DNA from: Kiritimatiellia bacterium
Lineage (GTDB): Bacteria; Verrucomicrobiota; Kiritimatiellia; RFP12; UBA1067
NCBI GenBank assembly: GCA_017406465.1
Contig: JAFQYM010000045.1
Coordinates: 1 to 64,000 of the forward strand
Length of the DNA: 64,000 nt
Direction of reading: 5' to 3'
Shown here: positions 8,121 to 16,267 of the stretch, in pieces
Numbering within the stretch: the first letter of the stretch is position 1
Layout of the letters: each line of letters begins with the position of its first letter
Made by a program: the position numbers and the translations under genes
Notes under the pieces: model-generated
What the model was told of the DNA's origin: nothing
Databases searched by the model: none
The model's input: the letters and a program-made list of their open reading frames with translations, nothing else

Positions 8121-9509
8121 CTACGACAGGCCCGTGACGGTGAAGACTGTCCATTCGCCAGGCGTGGACTCGCACTTGACGCTCCCGCCATAGGACGTCA
8201 CGATTGCCTTCACGAGCGCAAGGCCAAGCCCGTTGCCAGGAAGTGACCTGCTGCCGTCGCCGCGCCAGAAGCGCTTGAAGACGTGCGGGATGTCCGCGGC
8301 CGGGATGCCGGGCCCCGTGTTGGCGACGGAAAGCGAGAACGGATCCGACGCAAGCCGCACCTCTATCCTGCCTCCCTTAGGGGTGAACTTGAGCGCGTTG
8401 TCGAGAAGGTTCCCGAACATCTGCTGAAGCCGCCCCTTGTGCGCTGAGACGTACAGCGGCGCGTCTGGCATTGTGGCGGACAGCGAGACCGACGACTCCT
8501 CCGCAAGGACCGAGTACAGCTCGATGACGTGACCCACGAACGCAACCATCTCGATCTGTTCACGCGGCGTGCGGCGTATGCGGCTGTCCGTCTGCGATAT
8601 GTAGAGCATCGTGTTGATCATCTCGAGCATGGACGACGCCTCCTCGCAGACGTCCTCGGCGAGCGGATGCTCCCCTTCTGCAAGCGCGGCAGTCTCCGCA
8701 GCGGCCCGGATGCGCGTAAGCGGAGTCCTAAGGTCGTGCGCGATGTCGTCCGTGAGCGCGCGCAGGTCGGAAAGCGTCTTCTCGTTCTCCGCCGCCATGC
8801 TGTTGAACGCGTTCTCGAGGTCGACTATCTCCTGCCCCTCGGACGTCACCGGAACGCGCGCGGAGTAGTCTCCGTCCGCTATGCGCCCCGCCACCGCGGC
8901 AACCTTCCTCAACGGAGCGGTAAAGCGCTGCCCGAGGAACGCACCGAGACCTGCGCCGACGAGCCACACAAAGACGAGCGACGAGCCGACGAGCGCACCC
9001 ATCCGCACCGCGTGCAGCTCGTCCTTCGTCACGTTGTACCCGACGGACAGCACGCATCCGTCGCCGAGCAACGACTTCCGCACCCGCACGGCGATTTGGC
9101 GGCTTCCGTCCGCCGACTCCCCCGCTATGCGGTATGTCGTCGATTTGGACGCAGCGTTCTCGACCATCTCCTTAAGTACCGTCCTGTTGTGCGTGCTGCT
9201 CACCTTCACCGCGCCGTCCTTGTCGGTGACGAGAAGGAATACGTTTTCGTGTCCGTGGGTCTCCGAGTCCTCCGCGAAGAACTTCGCCATCTTCGCCACG
9301 TTCCCCCCGCACCCCTCGTACTCCTGCGTCAGATCGCCCGAAAGCCGGACGAGCACCTCGTGGTAGTCGTTCGTCGTATGGCGCAGCGTCGCGAACATCA
9401 CGAGCGCCCCGACGAACGTGAAGAGGAGCCCGAACGACAGGAACGACCAGAGCGCGATGCGCACCCACATCGGACGCGCCCTGCCGCGTGGCGGCTCAGC
9501 CGAGGACAT
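8121..9509 (-). CDS. Sensor histidine kinase
   Basis: A 462-aa inner-membrane sensor kinase. One transmembrane segment lies near residues 17-40 and a second near 170-195, flanking a periplasmic sensor domain of about 130 residues. A HAMP linker follows, then the HisKA phospho-acceptor (DIAHDLRTPLTRIR) and a HATPase_c domain with N-box NLLDNALKF and G-boxes GPGIP and GNGLGLALVK. It autophosphorylates on that His and passes phosphate to the adjacent regulator, with which its start overlaps by 14 nt. It is the last gene of the arnT-like operon, so the pair may control that operon and other targets sharing its promoter block. The signal is unknown. Confidence 0.93.
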   Translation of the reverse strand: MSSAEPPRGRARPMWVRIALWSFLSFGLLFTFVGALVMFATLRHTTNDYHEVLVRLSGDLTQEYEGCGGNVAKMAKFFAEDSETHGHENVFLLVTDKDGAVKVSSTHNRTVLKEMVENAASKSTTYRIAGESADGSRQIAVRVRKSLLGDGCVLSVGYNVTKDELHAVRMGALVGSSLVFVWLVGAGLGAFLGQRFTAPLRKVAAVAGRIADGDYSARVPVTSEGQEIVDLENAFNSMAAENEKTLSDLRALTDDIAHDLRTPLTRIRAAAETAALAEGEHPLAEDVCEEASSMLEMINTMLYISQTDSRIRRTPREQIEMVAFVGHVIELYSVLAEESSVSLSATMPDAPLYVSAHKGRLQQMFGNLLDNALKFTPKGGRIEVRLASDPFSLSVANTGPGIPAADIPHVFKRFWRGDGSRSLPGNGLGLALVKAIVTSYGGSVKCESTPGEWTVFTVTGLS

Positions 9510-10164
9510 AGCCCACCCCCCTCACCGTCGAGATCAGCTTGCGCGGAGAGTTCCTGTCGATCTTCTCGCGGAGACGGCAGACGCGCGCCTCGACGACGTT
9601 GGTGTGCGGATCGAAGTCGTAGTCCCACACGCGCTCGAGGATGGTGTTGCGCGACACGACCCTGCCGCGGTTGCGCATGAGGTACTCGAGAAGCTGGTAC
9701 TCGAGCGGCTGAAGGCTTATCCGCTCGCCGCCGCGCGTCACCTTGTGCGAGACGAGGTCCATCTCGAGGTCCTCGACCTTCAGCACCGTCAACTCGGCGT
9801 GGCGCGTCGCGCGCCTCATCAGCGCCTGCACGCGCGCCAGCAGCTCAGCGACGGAGAACGGCTTCGCAAGATAGTCGTCCGCTCCCGCCTCCAGCCCCTT
9901 GATCCGCGCGTCTACCTCGCCTCGTGCGGAAAGGACAATCACGGGCAGGTTCTTCCCGGCAGCGCGCAGCGAGCGGATTATTGAGAGCCCGTCCTTGCCG
10001 GGGAGCATTATGTCGACGACTGCCGCATCGTAGTCGTTTGCTAGCGCGGCGGCGGATCCCTCCAGACCGTCCGCGCATATCGTGCAGACGTACCCGGACT
10101 GCCTGAACGCGCCAGCTACGAAATCGGCCGTCTTCGCGTCGTCTTCTATGATCAGAACGTGCAT
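9496..10164 (-). CDS. OmpR/PhoB-family response regulator
   Basis: A 222-aa two-component regulator. The receiver domain (1-115) has the acidic pair in IIEDD, the phospho-acceptor Asp in VVDIMLPGKDG and the conserved Lys in DDYLAKPFS. The winged-helix DNA-binding domain (about 125-222) ends in VVEARVCRLREKID and TVRGVGYVL, typical of OmpR/CusR-type regulators. The ATG at 10164 gives a canonical N terminus. It overlaps the GT2 gene upstream and the kinase downstream. Regulators of this family bind direct repeats with 10-11 bp period, and such repeats lie in the promoter of its own operon and of the Na/Pi cotransporter. Confidence 0.94.
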   Translation of the reverse strand: MHVLIIEDDAKTADFVAGAFRQSGYVCTICADGLEGSAAALANDYDAAVVDIMLPGKDGLSIIRSLRAAGKNLPVIVLSARGEVDARIKGLEAGADDYLAKPFSVAELLARVQALMRRATRHAELTVLKVEDLEMDLVSHKVTRGGERISLQPLEYQLLEYLMRNRGRVVSRNTILERVWDYDFDPHTNVVEARVCRLREKIDRNSPRKLISTVRGVGYVLG

Positions 10165-10892
10165 GTACGTGATTCTACCAAAGATTCCCTGCAAATGGAA
10201 GGTAGCAACAGAAGTTCTCCGAGTGCGCCAAGCCCCACCTTCGAGCCCGGGACGTCGAACCACTCGGCAAGCGGAAGCTCCAGCACATCGCGGCGCAGGC
10301 GCCTTCTCCCTATGCGGGCGAGAAGCTCCACGTCGAAAAGCCAGCGCGATCTGAACGGTGCGCGGAAGATCTCCCTCGCGACGTCGCAGGCGAATACCTT
10401 TGCCCCGCACTGCGTGTCCCACACCGGCACGCCGAGGGAGCGCCTGATGAGCCACTTCGCGAGTGCGCCCGCAAGTCCGCGCGCCACCGAGCGCCGTATG
10501 TCCGTCCCGAGATGCGGCCAGCGCGAGCCTATCACGGCCTTCAGCGGACCCTGCTCCTCGAACGCGCGCATGAACGACGGAATCTCCCCGAGCGGCGTCG
10601 CGAGATCCGCATCCCAGAACCCGACGCAGTCCGCGCCGGAGTACGAGCAGACGTGCAGGACCCCGCGCCTCACGGCCTCGGCCTTGCCGACGTTTTCGTT
10701 GATGTATATCGCATGCATCGACGGAGACAGGTTCGCCATGTGCGCGAGGATCTCCGCCGTGGCGTCCGTCGAACCATCGTCGACGAAGCAGAACGATATC
10801 CACGGCCACTCCTCCGCCGCGCGGACGAACGCGTCGACGTCCAGTCTCTTCGCCTCGTTGTGGCAAGGCACGACAAGCGCAAGCGTCTTCAT
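10152..10892 (-). CDS. GT2 family glycosyltransferase (DPG synthase-like)
   Basis: A 246-aa cytosolic family 2 glycosyltransferase. The nucleotide-sugar fold is marked by LALVVPCHNEAKRL at the N terminus, FVDDGSTD, GKAEAVRRG and the metal-binding DADL (in GFWDADLATP). Overall it resembles dolichyl/undecaprenyl-phosphate glucosyltransferases. The expected job is to load a sugar onto a polyprenyl phosphate, which the GT83 enzyme encoded just upstream would use on the periplasmic side. The start at 10892 overlaps the end of the GT83 gene (ATGA). The lipid-carrier role is inferred from family and context. Confidence 0.85.
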   Translation of the reverse strand: MKTLALVVPCHNEAKRLDVDAFVRAAEEWPWISFCFVDDGSTDATAEILAHMANLSPSMHAIYINENVGKAEAVRRGVLHVCSYSGADCVGFWDADLATPLGEIPSFMRAFEEQGPLKAVIGSRWPHLGTDIRRSVARGLAGALAKWLIRRSLGVPVWDTQCGAKVFACDVAREIFRAPFRSRWLFDVELLARIGRRRLRRDVLELPLAEWFDVPGSKVGLGALGELLLLPSICRESLVESRTCTF

Positions 10893-12058
10893 TTCGGCGC
10901 CCCCTCTCCCCAAGGTCCGTTGTAGAACTCGTACGAAAAATAATGGTCGCTGACCTTCATCGGAGCGGACGCGCCCGGCATCTTCTTGCGGTTGAATGCG
11001 TACGTGTATGACAGCGCCCCGCAGAGTACGACGCACGCAAGCGCCGCGGCGAACGGGACAAGCCTCCGAAGTCGCGCGGGTTCAATCCCGAACTCTTCAG
11101 GACGCGTCGCGAGGTGCGCGGCGAAGAGCGGCGCTACTGGAAGGAGGTACGTGAACGGAACCCTGCTCGTGAGGCACCAGAACAGCGTGATGCATAGAAT
11201 CGAAAGCATGTGGAACGAAAGCGACGGCAACCGACGCCTGAAGAACGGGACGAGCGACCACGGAAGCGTCGCGACAAGCGTCCACACCACCGCCATGCCG
11301 CGGAACGTCTCGCGTCCCGCCCCATACCTGTCGCCGTAGTCATGCACAAGGAAGCGCATGATGTTCTCGTTGACGATGAAGTACCTGAGAAACCCGGGCT
11401 GGTTCGCCTCCACGGCGGCGAAGTACGAAACGACGACAGCGAAGAAGAGGAACAACGAGAGAAGCGTGCGCTTAAGCGGCAGCGCAGGCAGCCTGCGCGC
11501 GATTACTGCATCGGCGAGCGCTGGGAGCCCGAACAGCGCCAGAGCGACAGGTCCCTTCACGACTGTTCCGAGTGCAAGGAGCAGCGCGACAGCCGGATAC
11601 AGCGAAGTGTCGCGCGTTGCGTACAGAAGCAGGGCGCCCGATACGCAGCAGACGAGCAGTGCGTCGGTCATGCAGATGCCGGACATCATGTACAGCGACA
11701 CGGTCGTCGCGCAGAGCCCCACCGCAAGCATCGCCGCGTCGCGCGACGATGTCCTGCGCACCGAACAGTACAGGATTGCGAGAAGCGCAAGCCACGAGAC
11801 GAGTGACGGAAGACGCACCGCGAACTCGTTCACGCCGAGCGCCTTGCATGAGAGCGCCGACGCCTGGAACGCGAACGGAGGCTTCCCCGCGAACGGCTGG
11901 TAGACGCCCTTGTACGTAAAGCTCGGGACAAACCAGTCTCCTGTCCGCGCCATGTTCGCGGAGATCGCAGCGTAGCGCGCCTCGCTCGGCTCGAAGACGG
12001 GGGCAACGAACATCGCGGCGACGCGTACCGCTACAAGAATCAACAGCACTTTCCTCAT
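10889..12058 (-). CDS. ArnT-like GT83 lipid-linked glycosyltransferase
   Basis: A 389-aa polytopic membrane protein of the ArnT/PMT_2 superfamily. The first periplasmic loop has the family pattern FEPSEARYAAISANMARTGD, with the acidic residue needed for catalysis. About nine to eleven hydrophobic segments follow. It is shorter than ArnT (about 550 aa) because the large C-terminal periplasmic domain is reduced. It probably moves a sugar from undecaprenyl phosphate onto lipid A or another envelope glycolipid. It is first in an operon with GT2, response regulator and kinase, reminiscent of pmr/arn loci. There is no Shine-Dalgarno; the -10 lies 10 nt before the ATG. Confidence 0.82.
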   Translation of the reverse strand: MRKVLLILVAVRVAAMFVAPVFEPSEARYAAISANMARTGDWFVPSFTYKGVYQPFAGKPPFAFQASALSCKALGVNEFAVRLPSLVSWLALLAILYCSVRRTSSRDAAMLAVGLCATTVSLYMMSGICMTDALLVCCVSGALLLYATRDTSLYPAVALLLALGTVVKGPVALALFGLPALADAVIARRLPALPLKRTLLSLFLFFAVVVSYFAAVEANQPGFLRYFIVNENIMRFLVHDYGDRYGAGRETFRGMAVVWTLVATLPWSLVPFFRRRLPSLSFHMLSILCITLFWCLTSRVPFTYLLPVAPLFAAHLATRPEEFGIEPARLRRLVPFAAALACVVLCGALSYTYAFNRKKMPGASAPMKVSDHYFSYEFYNGPWGEGAPK

Positions 12059-12124
12059 ATCTGCGCACAGTATACAGAATGAGGATTACGGACTCATTAC
12101 CGAAAGATGACCATTTGGTAACGA
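12056..12124 (-). promoter_or_regulatory. arnT-like promoter block with 11-bp direct repeats
   Basis: Near-identical over about 69 bp to the promoter of the Na/Pi cotransporter (27400-27468), with only about three differences. It contains the -10 TATACT (12069-12074), 10 nt before the ATG. Immediately upstream are three direct 11-mers: GTCATCTTTCG (12101-12111), GTAATGAGTCC (12090-12100) and GTAATCCTCAT (12079-12089). CTCATTACC and GGTAACGAG flank them as an imperfect inverted repeat. No -35 is visible, so activation by a PhoB/OmpR-type protein is likely. Confidence 0.7.
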
Positions 12125-12215
12125 GCGGTTCATGTGATCTCTTCACAGCGCACCTGTTTCACCGCCCGCCCGGAAACAGCCGCTTCGCGGGGTTTCTACC
12201 CGATTTCGAGGTCAT

Positions 12216-13661
12216 TCAAAGGGTTGAGATCGCGGAAAGCTCTGTAAAACGCGCGTTTCGCGGGGGCTTGTCCCCCACCCGTTCAATTTTTTGTGAAGCC
12301 GACAATGCCTTGTCTGCAAAGTCAAGCGCCCACTTCCAGTCATATGGCGAAAGGCCGTGTTCCTCCGTGCGACGGACATAGCCAAAAGGAGGGCCAACAG
12401 CGCAGTCGTCGTAGGGCTCCGGCCAGTCATCGAGCCCAAGCCCCTTCCCAGCCAAAAACTCCCAAACCGGCGAAGCCGCCCTTGCCGAAAGCCATTCGCC
12501 ACGAGGATCGAACCACTTCTTGTGATAGCATTCCAAAAGCAACGCCCTCGGCGCGACGCAGGCAAGAAGCATATGCTGATCAAACGGCATCTCCCTTTCT
12601 CGCCCAGTCCACTTCCAGACACCGGAGCAATACCACCACGGGAAAAGAAGTCGTTGCACCGCAAGATTCTCTCCATAATCGCGCTTCATGAGCTGGACGC
12701 CAATCGCGCCTGTCTGGTTTGCAACGCAGACCTTGAAGCGCTCGTCGAACGCCGCCGCCAGAAGCGCAGTCTTGCCAAGTCGCGACGAACCGATGACGAC
12801 GTTGCGCGACGCGTCAATTTCCCCGATCCTCTCCGCGAGGTCGAGTCCGCGGCAAAGCCCCCACGCCCACGCCATAATGGAACCCGTGTTGTCCGTGCGC
12901 GAAGGATCGCGCCTGCCCCACAGCTCAAACACGCCGTCTAACGCCTCGCCGGGATTGCCAGGACCGTCGGAGGTTATCTGCGTGTAGTGCGCGGACATGA
13001 ACGCGTACCCCCTCGCGGCGAATTCGCCGAGCGGCAGCAGGAAGTGGTTGGTTCGTCCCGACGCGACAAGGTCGTTGCCCTTGTAGTTGAGGTGCAAGAT
13101 CACCGGGCACGGCTTCCTGGCATGGACAGGGACAAAAAGGATCCAGTCAACGCATGGTCCGCTCCTGTCCTCGCGGAACCACTGCCGATAGCGGCGCTCA
13201 ACCAAAAAGCGATCCTCCGTCAGCTTCTCCGAAACGAGGTCAAACACCATCGCATTCGGCTTCGGGGGCATCCGGCCGTAGACCTCCCGTTCGAAGATGC
13301 TGAGGATCTCCCTGCGCCGCGCCGACCAGTCAGAGGCATTTGCGACCCGCCGTCCGTCAACGAAGACGAGCGGATCGGGAATCGTGTAGTCCCTGCCGAG
13401 AACGCCGGCCTTGTCCTCGTCATAGTTAATCTGTACAAAGCCCGTGTCGTTGGTATAGAACCTCTCCGAATCACCTTCCGGCGTTCCGGGAACACCTACG
13501 ATCTTGCGGAACTTGAACGGCTCAATTCTCTCGCGCTCCGCATCGCTTACCCACGGCACGGAAGATCTATCGCATTTCACCGCAGCCACGGGATCTGCGC
13601 CATTCGCCACCGCCACAATCACAACCGCAACCAGACACAAGATAACTCTTCTGCTTTTCAC
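12216..13661 (-). CDS. CE15-like glucuronoyl esterase
   Basis: A 481-aa exported alpha/beta-hydrolase. A signal peptide (about residues 1-22) precedes a CE15-type domain with the nucleophile elbow GSSRLGKTAL (the family GCSRxGK motif) and a C-terminal catalytic-His region EEHGLSPYDW. CE15 enzymes cleave the ester between glucuronic acid and lignin or other alcohols on xylan. The start is a GTG at 13661 with AAAGGTGA upstream. Residues near 55-90 (PGTPE, RFYTND, INYD) recur at the C terminus of the 794-aa protein 3 kb away. It is followed by the GH-rich region, so a role in plant or algal polysaccharide breakdown is likely. Confidence 0.85.
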   Translation of the reverse strand: MKSRRVILCLVAVVIVAVANGADPVAAVKCDRSSVPWVSDAERERIEPFKFRKIVGVPGTPEGDSERFYTNDTGFVQINYDEDKAGVLGRDYTIPDPLVFVDGRRVANASDWSARRREILSIFEREVYGRMPPKPNAMVFDLVSEKLTEDRFLVERRYRQWFREDRSGPCVDWILFVPVHARKPCPVILHLNYKGNDLVASGRTNHFLLPLGEFAARGYAFMSAHYTQITSDGPGNPGEALDGVFELWGRRDPSRTDNTGSIMAWAWGLCRGLDLAERIGEIDASRNVVIGSSRLGKTALLAAAFDERFKVCVANQTGAIGVQLMKRDYGENLAVQRLLFPWWYCSGVWKWTGREREMPFDQHMLLACVAPRALLLECYHKKWFDPRGEWLSARAASPVWEFLAGKGLGLDDWPEPYDDCAVGPPFGYVRRTEEHGLSPYDWKWALDFADKALSASQKIERVGDKPPRNARFTELSAISTL

Positions 13662-13677
13662 ATGGAATCACCTTTCA

Positions 13678-16248
13678 TCAATTATGGCGACAAGCGGTAA
13701 AACCCACAGAAAAAAGCCCTGGCGACATGTCGGCGTCGTGTTGGGGATTCCAGAACTTCATGTCCCACTTCGCGCCTGGGCGGTCGTGGTCGCCGAAGAT
13801 GTTCAGGACATTCGTGTAGACCGTCACTTCGAGGCGTCCACGCGACGCCGCGACAGGAGGAATCTGCCATGCATACGGCCCCCACGCGCACGTGCCGAGA
13901 TCGGAACCGTTCCATCGCACGTGCGCGAAGGCGTTGCCGACGTCAAGCACCAGAGCCGACGCGCCCTGCGGAATTTCTACTCCGTCAAGCGTATACGTGA
14001 CTGCACCGCAGAACCCGGCGAGGCCCTGCTCGGCAACGGCGCCCAGCGCGAGCGTCGTCGGCAGCGCACTGAGGACGCCGCCCTTCTCCGCAAACGCGCC
14101 CGCAGCGAACGCCGCCGGCAGAAAGTAGTTGACGTCCGGCTCCCCCGTGACGAGCCGCAGCACGTGCTCACCTGGACCAAGCTCAAGTGCTGCCGTCTCG
14201 GCGTAGAGCGGTTGGAATTCGACTGGCAACGATGTGCAGGGACGCTCTGCGGCAATCGGCTTGCCGTCCAGCTCAAAGCGATAGGGAGCCGCCGTGTGCC
14301 GCAGGACTTTCTCGTCCGGCGGCTCGCCCTCGCCGTCGTCCACGGGTCGCCCCGAGGCTGTCACTGCATACGACATCGCGCATGTCCGCAACACAAGACG
14401 CACACCGCCAACGCCCTCCGCGACAGTGAAACGCGCCTCGCCGTTCTCTGCGAACGGCATGCGGAAGACGGAATCGCGGTCAAGCGAGTAGGCGAGGTGC
14501 CCGAACTGAAGCTGCGTTGCGGGCGCGGGTGGCGGCGGCGGCATTTCGCCCGGGCCAAGCACCAGTACGCCGCGCGACTGAATCACGCAGGGACGGCGGA
14601 CGTCGCCCGACACGGCGACCAGGGTCCGCGGCCCTTTGCACATGAGATCGAGCGCTGCGATTGTGCCGTCCGCCCATTCGCGGACAACGAGGCCGTCGGA
14701 CGGCGTGCCGTCCTGCTCTAAGAAGCGGACACGCCGCGAGGTGTGCTGCACTGCCCATCGCCCGGCCTCGGCCATGTTGGCGAAGAACGTGCCGCTCTTC
14801 GCATCGACAAAGCCGCCGTCCTTCGCCTCGAAGACGATTGGCAGGTCGGAAGTCTCCTCGTCCGCAAGCAGATCGACCGAGATCTGCCGACCGTCCAGTT
14901 CGCGCAGCAGCCACGAGATCGGCGGACATTTCCGCCGAGCCAGACACGCAATCGAGCCTTCACGACGCGGATAGCGCACGGCCACCTGATAGACTGTGTC
15001 CTGACGGATGGCCAACCTCGCCGCATGTTTCGCGTCGGCGATGAAGTCCGCCAGCTCCCCGTGCCAGGGCTGGCCTTCCATGAGCGGCGAAAGGTAGCCG
15101 TGCTTCTCGACGAGCCCGCGCTGGTCCATAACCTGCAAGCCCGTCAGATAGTGGTCTATGCCGTGGAGCGCCGCCAGCCACACCATCTGGCGCATCCGCG
15201 CCGCAGTCATATCGTTCGGGCCGCAGCCGTAGAGCTCGATGAGGCCGCCATTCCGATTGCGCGAGGTCGCGTGCTGCGCCGTCGCGAAAGTCAGCCACTC
15301 CGGCTCGGACTTCCTTATGTCGTAGCCCTTGCCGAGGCTTGCCCACGAAAATATCTCGTCGATGCCCGGAAGCGACTCACCCTTGAGCACCAGAAGCGGA
15401 TCGCCGTTGCAGAGGCAAGCGCCCGAAAGTGCAACTTCGTTGATCATGTGCCCGGTGAAAAGAATGCCCATCCGGTCGCACCATGCGCGAATCTGGTCGA
15501 AATAGGCTGTGCGAAAGCGCCGCCCCATCAGCTTCGCGTAGGTCGACCACACCTCGGCGGCGGAGTTGTCCAAGAGGAAGCGCTCGACGTCGGCGCGGAA
15601 GTCGCGCCCGGTCTCGGCGCGGTATTCGTCCTCCATTCCGATCCAGCGGCGGAAATGCGTGCGGCAGCCAGGCTTCAGGGAGACGGAGGTGTGGTGGCCC
15701 GGCTCGTCGGTAAAGATGCCGACGATGGTCTTCGAGGCGAAGTACTTCGCAAGGCGCTTCCCGTAGACTTCGTGCGTCATCTGGATGAAGAGGCGGATTG
15801 CCTCCGGCTCGCAGACGTTCACCCAGCCTCGCGGTGCCTTCACGACCTCCCATCCGAAGCCGCCGCCGTCCTTCGAATAGACCGCCCACTCGCTGTAGCG
15901 GAAGCGCTCGTCTGCGGCGGGGACTCGGCCCTTGCACGTGCCGCTCGGCCAGTTGTACTCGTCGTAGAGCCACACCTTCATGCCGTGCGCCTCGGCTTCG
16001 CGGCAGAGCGTCTCGACGGCATGGAGCCACTCCTCTCCCATGTACCTGTACTGGAGGCCGCTCCTTGCGTAGACGAGGAACTGATCGAAGCCGTCCGCCT
16101 TGAGCGCGGCGACCTTCCTCGACAGTTCGGCGTCGGTCGGCCGGCCCGTCACCGCAAGGAACGGTGTGATTGGGTTGCATTCAACTGACGCGCAGACCAC
16201 GCATGCGGCGAGCATGGCGGCCGAGAACAGAATGAGTCGTTTCGTCAT
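13678..16248 (-). CDS. Secreted GH106-like glycoside hydrolase
   Basis: An 856-aa exported protein. A signal peptide (about 1-19) leads into a TIM-barrel-like half with YRYMGEEWLHAVE, MKVWLYDEYNWPSG and a possible catalytic carboxylate in GIFTDEPGHH, features of GH106-type and related putative alpha-L-rhamnosidases. The C-terminal half is beta-rich, ending in a jelly-roll module (GNAFAHVRWNGSDLG, CAWGPYAWQIP) of the kind attached to GH2/GH106 enzymes. The ATG at 16248 is chosen because it begins the signal peptide. It lies between CE15 and the DUF4091-like gene on the same strand. The substrate is not certain; rhamnosidase is a best guess. Confidence 0.75.
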   Translation of the reverse strand: MTKRLILFSAAMLAACVVCASVECNPITPFLAVTGRPTDAELSRKVAALKADGFDQFLVYARSGLQYRYMGEEWLHAVETLCREAEAHGMKVWLYDEYNWPSGTCKGRVPAADERFRYSEWAVYSKDGGGFGWEVVKAPRGWVNVCEPEAIRLFIQMTHEVYGKRLAKYFASKTIVGIFTDEPGHHTSVSLKPGCRTHFRRWIGMEDEYRAETGRDFRADVERFLLDNSAAEVWSTYAKLMGRRFRTAYFDQIRAWCDRMGILFTGHMINEVALSGACLCNGDPLLVLKGESLPGIDEIFSWASLGKGYDIRKSEPEWLTFATAQHATSRNRNGGLIELYGCGPNDMTAARMRQMVWLAALHGIDHYLTGLQVMDQRGLVEKHGYLSPLMEGQPWHGELADFIADAKHAARLAIRQDTVYQVAVRYPRREGSIACLARRKCPPISWLLRELDGRQISVDLLADEETSDLPIVFEAKDGGFVDAKSGTFFANMAEAGRWAVQHTSRRVRFLEQDGTPSDGLVVREWADGTIAALDLMCKGPRTLVAVSGDVRRPCVIQSRGVLVLGPGEMPPPPPAPATQLQFGHLAYSLDRDSVFRMPFAENGEARFTVAEGVGGVRLVLRTCAMSYAVTASGRPVDDGEGEPPDEKVLRHTAAPYRFELDGKPIAAERPCTSLPVEFQPLYAETAALELGPGEHVLRLVTGEPDVNYFLPAAFAAGAFAEKGGVLSALPTTLALGAVAEQGLAGFCGAVTYTLDGVEIPQGASALVLDVGNAFAHVRWNGSDLGTCAWGPYAWQIPPVAASRGRLEVTVYTNVLNIFGDHDRPGAKWDMKFWNPQHDADMSPGLFSVGFTACRHN

Positions 16249-16267
16249 ATCGTAGAGGTATGTGGCT

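Noticed and set aside
8529-9680. A 383-codon plus-strand frame across the histidine kinase.
   Set aside because: Antisense shadow; Arg-rich composition and no features.
12173-12196. Hairpin GAAAC-GCCGC-ttc-GCGG-GTTTC downstream of CE15, possible terminator.
   Set aside because: The stem is imperfect and no T-run follows on either strand, so a terminator is not supported; it could be incidental in GC-rich DNA.
12211-12676. A 154-codon minus-strand frame overlapping the CE15 C terminus.
   Set aside because: It lies in another frame of the same strand within the CE15 coding sequence and shows no motif; the esterase frame explains the region.
14743-16188. A 481-codon plus-strand frame across the GH106-like gene.
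   Set aside because: Antisense shadow of a coding region with recognisable motifs; no promoter or Shine-Dalgarno.
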